From: Propionibacteriaceae bacterium
Lineage (GTDB): Bacteria > Actinomycetota > Actinomycetes > Propionibacteriales > Propionibacteriaceae
Reading direction: 5' to 3'
Assembly: GCA_009778535.1 (NCBI GenBank)
Contig: WRJP01000092.1
Span: 1 to 6,897, forward strand
Length of the DNA: 6,897 bases
Shown: piece after piece, positions 1 through 5,616 of the stretch
Numbering within the stretch: position 1 is the first letter of the stretch
How the letters are laid out: each line of letters opens with the position of its first letter
Position numbers and translations under genes: made by a program
Notes under the pieces: model-generated
What the model saw: the letters and a program-made list of their open reading frames with translations, nothing else
Databases searched by the model: none
Told to the model about the DNA's origin: nothing

Positions 1-1124
1 CTCCGCAAATGGCGCCGCAGGTCGAGGCAGAGCAAGTCCCTATTTTGGATGCGAAGGTTGATGATTTTCTCACTGCCTTGAGCACTGCCGAAGTGAAGTC
101 ACCCACTTTTTCAGCCCAAGCTGACGCGGTTCGTTCCATGGGAGACTTAGATATCCGAAAAGCAGCCGAAACTTCTAACCGACTGCTCCAAACGCCAGTA
201 CGTGCCGTACAGTCTGGTGGGATTGCTGAGGGTTCTACTGTCGGAAAAACTCTGCTGGAGCTACGGCGTACCGTAGAAGACCTTGACCCTGGTGCTGCCC
301 ACTCGCCAGTGAAGAAGTTTTTGGGAATCATCCCAATGGGAAAGCAGGTCAACGACTATTTCCGTAAATATCAAAGCTCCCAGACCCATCTCGATGCGAT
401 CTTGCATTCACTTCGCAGCGGCCAAGACGAGTTAGCCAAAGACAATGCCGCTCTGAATCTGGAGAAGCAGAATCTGTGGACGATCATGGGTCGCCTCAAC
501 CAATACACCTACATCGCTGAAAAGTTGGACGCGAAACTTTCAGCCCAAATCGCCGAATTGCAGATTACCGACCCCGAAAAAGCCAAGACGATGAATCAAG
601 ACGTGCTTTTCTACGTTCGTCAAAAACATCAGGATTTGCTCACCCAACTTGCGGTCTCCATCCAGTCCTATCTCGCGATTGATGTGATCATCAAGAACAA
701 TGTCGAGTTGATGAAGGGTGTGGATAGGGCTTCGACAACAACGGTTTCTGCCTTGCGTACTGCGGTGATCGTCGCGCAAGCTCTTGGTAATCAGAAGCTG
801 GTGCTGGATCAGATTCAAGCGCTGAACACCACCACCACTTCGATGATTCAGCGCACTTCGGAAATGCTGAAGGACAACTCGGCGAATATCCAAGAGCAGG
901 CGGCTTCTGCAACTATCGGTCTTGAGCAATTGCAAACAGCGTTTGCCAATATCTACGAGACGATGGATTCGATCGATCAATTTAAGTTGAAGGCATTAGA
1001 CACGATGAGCCAGACAATCGGCACTCTTGAGACCGAGGTCTCAAAGTCGCGCGCCTACCTAGATCGAGCCACAAAAGCCGACAGTATCGCCGAATCTGCT
1101 CCCGCAATCAGCATCGATAAATAA
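1..1124 (+). CDS. telA: TelA/KlaA-family toxic anion resistance protein (5' end probably outside the window)
   Basis: Belongs to the TelA family (first linked to tellurite resistance; cytosolic, almost entirely helical; biochemical role unsettled). Numbering from the ATG at base 9, the family core is clear: K102-K103-F-L-G-I-I-P followed by the DYFRKYQSSQ stretch (116-125), then GQDEL (138-142), DNAAL (145-149), and EKQNLW...MGRL with the AEKLDA segment (152-175). The rest, to residue 371, is long helices ending in a short polar tail. I see no membrane segment or signal peptide. The frame is open from base 3 with no stop before the ATG at base 9, and only 8 bases precede that ATG, so no ribosome site can be judged. 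Family members usually have a short Pro-rich leader here, so I suspect the true start lies a few codons upstream. It is followed 4 bases later by the next gene. Family assignment is firm. The 'anion resistance' function is an inherited label and should not be taken as shown. Confidence 0.9.
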   Translation, partial: PQMAPQVEAEQVPILDAKVDDFLTALSTAEVKSPTFSAQADAVRSMGDLDIRKAAETSNRLLQTPVRAVQSGGIAEGSTVGKTLLELRRTVEDLDPGAAHSPVKKFLGIIPMGKQVNDYFRKYQSSQTHLDAILHSLRSGQDELAKDNAALNLEKQNLWTIMGRLNQYTYIAEKLDAKLSAQIAELQITDPEKAKTMNQDVLFYVRQKHQDLLTQLAVSIQSYLAIDVIIKNNVELMKGVDRASTTTVSALRTAVIVAQALGNQKLVLDQIQALNTTTTSMIQRTSEMLKDNSANIQEQAASATIGLEQLQTAFANIYETMDSIDQFKLKALDTMSQTIGTLETEVSKSRAYLDRATKADSIAESAPAISIDK

Positions 1125-1128
1125 CCCA

Positions 1129-1635
1129 ATGGGTTTCCTTGATCGGTTCCGTTCTAAGGCTCCGCCTCCCGAGCCGGAACCTGCTTTGCCCGCGGCACCC
1201 ACAGCTAAAGACATCCAAACCGCACTTGGAGAAGTTGAGACGATGGTGGCCGAAGGTTCAGTTCCGGCAGTAGTTCGCGCCCGCACCCTGCGGGTGACGG
1301 ACTTGATACAGAAGGCGCTCCCAAGGCTGGAGCATCTCGGATTAGGCTCCTATGACGCATATTCAGTGATTGCCACCGCCACTGATTATCTTCCTGAAGC
1401 CGTTGGCGCATATCTGCGGCTACCTAGGGACTGGGCGGACACTCGTCCAGTCCAAGGTGGAAAGACAGCGCTTTTATTGCTGATTGATCAACTCGACTTA
1501 CTCGGTTCGACGATGGAAAAGATTTACGATGCCGCCAACCGCACCGATGCCCAAGCATTGATCGCCCATGGACAATTCCTGCAAGAAAAATTCGGCCAAC
1601 CGCCGCCTGCAATGCAAATAACGGTGAACCCATGA
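1129..1635 (+). CDS. Small helical protein of unknown function, TelA partner candidate
   Basis: A 168-residue protein I do not recognise. It opens with a short amphipathic segment rich in Phe, Leu and Arg (residues 1-10), then a Pro/Glu/Ala linker (11-24, six prolines), then a mostly helical globular part (25-155) with regularly spaced Leu/Ile, and ends in a Pro-rich tail. It has no Cys, no signal peptide and no transmembrane span. The amphipathic start could touch the membrane, but that is inference. No good ribosome site precedes the ATG at 1129. The upstream stop is only 4 bases away, so translation is probably by re-initiation after the TelA gene. Its own stop overlaps the ATG of the AAA+ gene (ATGA). 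The tight TelA-AAA+ sandwich suggests it works physically with one of them. XpaC-like proteins often neighbour TelA in Firmicutes, but I see no convincing similarity to them. Confidence 0.85.
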   Translation: MGFLDRFRSKAPPPEPEPALPAAPTAKDIQTALGEVETMVAEGSVPAVVRARTLRVTDLIQKALPRLEHLGLGSYDAYSVIATATDYLPEAVGAYLRLPRDWADTRPVQGGKTALLLLIDQLDLLGSTMEKIYDAANRTDAQALIAHGQFLQEKFGQPPPAMQITVNP

Positions 1636-3200
1636 ACCAAGGTATTTTGAAACAGGCTCTCGCTAGTCTAAACGAGGCGAGCAGAGCGTTGGGACTCGAT
1701 TCGGGAGAAGTACAGCTCGAAGCACAGCAGTTGTCCGCTGCCGTGGCTGAATCAAACGTTGGCGCGTACCTCGCTTGGTGCGCCGAGTTTGACCTGCCAG
1801 CCGACGCCGAATCTTTTACCATGGCAGCGACTAAGGGCAGACGGTATCGCAGCGCACCAACCAGGCTAGCTAGCTATGCCGCCAACATCCGTAACGCGGC
1901 AGGAAAAAACTACCTTGACGCATTGGTAGATGTCGCTACCGCAGCAGCGATGCTCGGTGATCCCAACCCTTCAAGTTTGGGAGCGGCTCAAGCCGCAGCA
2001 GCCGCGCAATTGCAAATTCCTCCGGTTCTGGGCGCAAACCTGCCAAATCCCAATAACGTGGCGACCAGCGATACTCAATTTGTCGCAAATGCTCCGGGCA
2101 TTCTCAATGAAGTGCTCGCTCGGCTCTCCCAAACTCAAACCGCGCTCTTGGATTTGAACACAACCGCCATGACACCAGGAGCCATCCCTGGCATAAATCC
2201 GAGCTTTCTGTCGCCTTTAGAGCCGAACCCGGCTCCAAGCGAAAGTCAACAGCAGGCTAGCGAAGAAAACCAAGCTCAGGCTCAAACTCAGACGCAATCC
2301 CAGGCCAAGCTCGCCAAAGAACTACCAGAAAAGAGTGTGGATGAATGGTTGGAGGAATTGGATGCGCTAGTGGGTCTGGACACGGTTAAATCCGAGATCA
2401 GACGACAAAGTGCCATTTTACGAATCGATTCTTTGCGGACTGAGGCTGGACTAAAAAGTCCCACCATTACTCGACACCTGATTTTTACTGGAAATCCCGG
2501 GACTGGAAAAACTACGGTGGCACGTATGGTCGCAGGCATCTATAAAGCACTGGGTTTGCTTTCCAAAGGTCAACTTGTAGAGGTTGATCGTTCTGAGCTG
2601 GTTGCTGGTTATCTGGGTCAAACTGCGATGAAAACGGCTGAAGTCATTGAACAAGCCAAGGGCGGAGTTTTATTTATCGACGAGGCATACGGTCTGTCGG
2701 GAGATCAATACGGTGTAGAAGCCATAAATACCTTGGTCAAAGGAATGGAAGACAACCGCGACGACTTGGTAATCATCGTGGCTGGATACCCGCTGCCGAT
2801 GGCGGTATTCATCAGCGAAAATCCGGGACTGTCTAGCCGTTTCCGTACCGAAATCAATTTCCCGAATTACACCGACACTGAACTTCATGCCATATTCAAT
2901 TCAATGGTCACCGGCGGCGACTTCGATTTAGGAGAAGGCGTAACCGAAGAACTGCAAACTCAACTTGACAACCAAATTCGGGATGAGACCTTCGGGAATG
3001 CCCGCTACGTTCGCAATGTCTTTGAAGCGGCAATTGGGAAACATGCTTGGCGGTTGCGAGATATTGAGAATCCGACATTGGATGAGTTGCGAACCATTTT
3101 GCCGCAAGATTTACGCCCCGACCCGCAGCCTGTGGTGGATTGGGATGGTGTACCCACACCAGATTCGGATGAAAGTCCGCAGTCGGAGTCGTCGCCGTGA
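1632..3200 (+). CDS. AAA+ ATPase of the CbbX/SpoVK/EccA type with an unusual N-terminal half
   Basis: A 522-residue protein remodeller. The C-terminal AAA+ module (about 235-490) is complete: the entry segment LDALVGLDTVKSEI, Walker A G287-N-P-G-T-G-K293-T, Walker B with D350-E351 (VLFIDEAYGL), sensor 1 within IIVAGYP (381-387), candidate arginine fingers R403/R405 in SSRFR, and a sensor-2 arginine R458 in GNARYVRN. All catalytic residues appear intact. This subfamily includes the Rubisco activase CbbX, sporulation SpoVK and type VII secretion EccA. The first ~200 residues do not look like EccA's TPR repeats or any domain I recognise: an Ala-rich helical region, then an Asn/Pro-rich segment, then a Gln/Ala/Ser/Thr linker (about 203-228). 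The C-terminus is an acidic Pro/Ser tail. The start ATG overlaps the previous stop (ATGA) and has only a weak GGTGA upstream. No Rubisco or ESX genes are visible. The target is unknown; TelA, the 168-residue protein or GlnX are the obvious candidates. Confidence 0.92.
   Translation: MNQGILKQALASLNEASRALGLDSGEVQLEAQQLSAAVAESNVGAYLAWCAEFDLPADAESFTMAATKGRRYRSAPTRLASYAANIRNAAGKNYLDALVDVATAAAMLGDPNPSSLGAAQAAAAAQLQIPPVLGANLPNPNNVATSDTQFVANAPGILNEVLARLSQTQTALLDLNTTAMTPGAIPGINPSFLSPLEPNPAPSESQQQASEENQAQAQTQTQSQAKLAKELPEKSVDEWLEELDALVGLDTVKSEIRRQSAILRIDSLRTEAGLKSPTITRHLIFTGNPGTGKTTVARMVAGIYKALGLLSKGQLVEVDRSELVAGYLGQTAMKTAEVIEQAKGGVLFIDEAYGLSGDQYGVEAINTLVKGMEDNRDDLVIIVAGYPLPMAVFISENPGLSSRFRTEINFPNYTDTELHAIFNSMVTGGDFDLGEGVTEELQTQLDNQIRDETFGNARYVRNVFEAAIGKHAWRLRDIENPTLDELRTILPQDLRPDPQPVVDWDGVPTPDSDESPQSESSP
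3185..3188 (+). promoter_or_regulatory. Ribosome binding site for the GlnX-like gene
   Basis: GGAG lies 8 bases before the GTG at 3197, inside the last codons of the AAA+ gene. It supports the GTG start, which overlaps the AAA+ stop (GTGA). It disfavours the next plausible start, the ATG at 3362 (residue 56), whose only purine run (AAGG) abuts the codon. Confidence 0.6.
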
Positions 3201-4489
3201 AAGCGCAGACAAAGGTTCAACCACCTGCTGGAGCCGCTACACAGTCAAGAGCCGTAAAGAAGGCTGCACGGAACGCAGCTAAGAAAATCCCTGCGCCGGT
3301 AACCCCTAAAACTCCCAGTGCTGTCGTCAAGCATGAAATAAAGAAAACTCAGACCCCAAGGATGCTGCGCAGAATTCAACTCGCCGCGGCTGGAGTTTTG
3401 ATCGCGCTTGGGGTGGCGACCGTTGGGTTGGGGACTGCCGCATCTTCCCAACTCGGCGCGATCGCCGCCGATGGAACTCAAGCAGTACGGTTGACTGACG
3501 TAACGAATCAACTTCTGATTGCCAACAGAGCCGCAAGTGAATACCTACTCGAACCGACTCGCGGCCAACCTACAGAATTCGCTGAAGCCCTGGTTGCCGC
3601 AGACACTCTCATAGTTGATGCAGTTGCAGATGCACCAGCCGGAAGCCAATGGCTGGGAACTATAAATGCCAAAATCTCCAACTATGGCCGTGAATTGCAG
3701 CGAGCAATATCTGACAAGGATGCGGCAACGCTCGCCAGCGCCACAACCAACTTGGACTCTATCCTTGACGAAATCTCCATGCATGCCGTCACAGCGAACA
3801 CGCAAGCGACAATCCCAAGGTCGTATCAATACATTCTATTTGCAGTTGCGGTGATAGCTGCTGTAGTTCTACTCGGGTGCATGTTTCCAACAGCGCAAGT
3901 AAGTCATCGAATAATTAATCTTGGACTAGTTGGAGCTTTAGCTGCCAGTGCAGTAATAACTGGCTGGACAGCTTCAACGATCTCAACTAGAAGCGTCACC
4001 GAATATGAGCAACTCTACAATATGAGCCAAGCTCGCGTGGAACTGACAAAAGCTCAACTCGTCGACCTGGAGATTGTCGCAGATGGCGCGAACCAAAAGA
4101 AAACAGACTCGCAAAAGTGGCTCGATTCCTGGAATGCACACTACTTTGTAGCTGCTGATCTGCTCAGGGAAGTAAACGTCGATACCACTAGCCTTACGCG
4201 CTACTCCGTGCAGCATGACAGGTTAGAGGGATTTATCAAAGATAATAACTGGGTTGGGGCCATTAACCTAGTTTTAGAACAAAGCCCCGAAAGTCTGCGC
4301 CAAACTGCCGAAGACTTTGACGCAGTCATTTCTACCTTTCAAAAAGAAGAACTAGCTTCGACCCAGGCTGTTTATGCACAGCAATCGCTGTCACTGGGAG
4401 CACTGTCTGGATCGGCAATACTGATCTGCTTGCTTGGACTGATCGGGGCGATGTGGGGAATGAATCGCAGACTGGGAGAATACAAATGA
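3197..4489 (+). CDS. glnX: GlnX-like four-helix membrane protein with two extracytoplasmic sensor domains
   Basis: A 430-residue integral membrane protein. Residues 1-59 are a basic Lys/Ala/Pro tail with no acidic residue except E47. Hydrophobic helices follow at about 60-82, 212-230, 239-258 and 398-420. The basic flanks (RMLRR before helix 1, HR between helices 2 and 3, NRR after helix 4) place both termini inside. This leaves two helical loops of about 130 residues each (83-211 and 259-397) outside, an arrangement like paired ligand-sensor domains. Length, topology and the nearby PknG gene fit GlnX, which in Corynebacterium and Mycobacterium passes the amino-acid signal from the lipoprotein GlnH to PknG. 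I assign it by layout and context, not by a diagnostic motif, so a generic sensor-like membrane protein remains possible. The GTG start overlaps the AAA+ stop, and the gene's own stop overlaps the next ATG. There are no kinase, HAMP or methyl-accepting motifs, so it must signal through partners. Confidence 0.72.
   Translation: MKAQTKVQPPAGAATQSRAVKKAARNAAKKIPAPVTPKTPSAVVKHEIKKTQTPRMLRRIQLAAAGVLIALGVATVGLGTAASSQLGAIAADGTQAVRLTDVTNQLLIANRAASEYLLEPTRGQPTEFAEALVAADTLIVDAVADAPAGSQWLGTINAKISNYGRELQRAISDKDAATLASATTNLDSILDEISMHAVTANTQATIPRSYQYILFAVAVIAAVVLLGCMFPTAQVSHRIINLGLVGALAASAVITGWTASTISTRSVTEYEQLYNMSQARVELTKAQLVDLEIVADGANQKKTDSQKWLDSWNAHYFVAADLLREVNVDTTSLTRYSVQHDRLEGFIKDNNWVGAINLVLEQSPESLRQTAEDFDAVISTFQKEELASTQAVYAQQSLSLGALSGSAILICLLGLIGAMWGMNRRLGEYK
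4474..4479 (+). promoter_or_regulatory. Strong ribosome binding site fixing the start of the coiled-coil gene
   Basis: GGGAGA is followed by a 6-base spacer and then ATG at 4486, the best Shine-Dalgarno site in the window. The ATG overlaps the GlnX-like stop as ATGA. This argues against the longer reading from the ATG at 4453, which would add 11 residues and swallow the ribosome site. Confidence 0.75.
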
Positions 4490-5616
4490 GCAAAGCTATG
4501 CCAACGCCTCCTGGCGCGTTAGGAGTGGGAGCTGCCGCTGGGGATATGATTTCATTCCTGGGAGAGTTTGATGCCTGGATTCGGGAGAGGCGCAGCGAAT
4601 TAGATGTGCTAGACGCTCAGATAATCGCAACGAACCGGCAAGCCGAGCTCAATTCCGACATCACCTTGGCTATGACGATCTGGCAAGCGATAGCGACAAA
4701 GCAACGCGAAGTGTTACAGATTTGGGATTCTGGGCGAGTCACAAAGATTGAGCTAGAGAAACTGTCTTCGCTGCTGTGGGGAAGGCTTGACACCTCGCAG
4801 CAGCCCAGTTCCAGTTTGTCGAGTATGGCAGTTTCGCTGCCCGAAGCTGGAAAACTGTGCGATGCACTGGTGGCGAGTATGCGCACTAAGCTGAACACCG
4901 ATCCTGATGCTGAACATCAACTCACTAGGCTGCGTAACCTGGGAACAACCATGGAACGCATCCGAGATCAGATTGCGCTGGAGCCAGCAATGCTGCGCGA
5001 AGCAGCGCAAACAAAGTTAACGCATCTAGTTTCGCGCCTTTCCCAAGCCCAGGAAAAACGCGGCAGGGGTGCAGACATTGGCGGACTGCTGGGTCCGCTG
5101 GAGGAGCAATCGACGCTGCTGGAACGGGATTTGATTGTAGGAGCAGCACAGCGCCGCGAAGGTGTCGAATTGTTGGAGCAGACCCGCGCAGCAAAAGCTC
5201 GAATCGAAACCTTGCAGACTAGCGTTAAGGCCGCTCACATGCAGGCAGAAAAACTCGTTTGGCCACTGCCTGCACCCATATCCGAAGGAGTTGAAAGTCT
5301 CGGGCAACTGCCCAACACCGCGGCAGGGTTAGGTGAATATGCAGCTTCGCTGAAAGAAATTGAGCCACTGCTGGAGAAATGGCGGCAAGAACTTGACGAA
5401 GCCAGCAATCTCGTAGCCAAGGCAAAGCAACAGTTAGCTGAACTTCACAAGACTGCTGAAATCCTCGATCCGAAGCCAGAAATCCTCGCCACGTTACACC
5501 TCAGTGCTGCTTCAGCCTTGGAAACAGAGCCGGTAGTGATTCCAACTGTGCAGTACTGCATCGCCGCCTACCAGAGTCAAATCAACTTCGCACTTACCAC
5601 TCGGAAAACAACATGA
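4486..5616 (+). CDS. Cytosolic coiled-coil-like helical protein of unknown function between GlnX and PknG
   Basis: A 376-residue protein I do not recognise. After a flexible Ala/Gly/Pro start (1-19) it is almost wholly helical and rich in Glu, Gln, Leu and Ala. It shows heptad-like spacing in several stretches, for example 33-55 and most clearly 296-327 (LEKWRQELDE onward). It has two cysteines (C125, C358), no signal peptide, no lipobox and no membrane span, so it should be cytosolic. This matters because the Corynebacterium/Mycobacterium cluster has the lipoprotein GlnH next to GlnX and PknG, and this protein cannot be GlnH. I chose the ATG at 4486 because of the GGGAGA site and the ATGA overlap with the upstream stop. 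An in-frame ATG at 4453 is less likely. The stop overlaps the PknG start (ATGA). Position suggests a scaffold or adaptor between the membrane sensor and the kinase, which is inference only. Confidence 0.85.
   Translation: MSKAMPTPPGALGVGAAAGDMISFLGEFDAWIRERRSELDVLDAQIIATNRQAELNSDITLAMTIWQAIATKQREVLQIWDSGRVTKIELEKLSSLLWGRLDTSQQPSSSLSSMAVSLPEAGKLCDALVASMRTKLNTDPDAEHQLTRLRNLGTTMERIRDQIALEPAMLREAAQTKLTHLVSRLSQAQEKRGRGADIGGLLGPLEEQSTLLERDLIVGAAQRREGVELLEQTRAAKARIETLQTSVKAAHMQAEKLVWPLPAPISEGVESLGQLPNTAAGLGEYAASLKEIEPLLEKWRQELDEASNLVAKAKQQLAELHKTAEILDPKPEILATLHLSAASALETEPVVIPTVQYCIAAYQSQINFALTTRKTT

Noticed and set aside
540..980. Minus-strand 146-codon open frame opposite the TelA gene
   Set aside because: It lies wholly antisense to the conserved TelA core, and its Arg/His/Leu-rich product is typical of a shadow frame. 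No ribosome site or family match is apparent.
1424..1822. Minus-strand 132-codon open frame across the junction of the 168-residue and AAA+ genes
   Set aside because: It is antisense to two well-supported coupled genes, has biased Ser/Cys composition and shows no recognisable domain.
1864..1876. Short palindromic run of GCTAGC repeats, considered as an operator or recombination site
   Set aside because: It is only about 10 bases, lies inside the AAA+ coding region, and encodes ordinary Leu-Ala-Ser codons with no second copy nearby.
1632..3200. Calling the AAA+ gene eccA (type VII secretion) or cbbX (Rubisco activase)
   Set aside because: Only the AAA+ module matches these families. The N-terminal half differs, and neither ESX nor Rubisco genes are visible nearby.
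2965..3282. Plus-strand 105-codon open frame spanning the AAA+/GlnX junction
   Set aside because: It overlaps the sensor-2 region of the AAA+ protein and the start of the GlnX-like gene in another frame. The product is a Met/Arg-rich string with no domain.
4453..4485. Upstream in-frame ATG extending the coiled-coil protein by 11 residues
   Set aside because: The extension lies within the GlnX-like C-terminus and covers the GGGAGA ribosome site that is correctly spaced for the ATG at 4486. The 4486 start also gives the ATGA overlap seen elsewhere in the operon.
4486..5616. Reading the gene between glnX and pknG as glnH by synteny
   Set aside because: The protein lacks a signal peptide, lipobox and periplasmic binding-protein features, and is helical and coiled-coil-like throughout.
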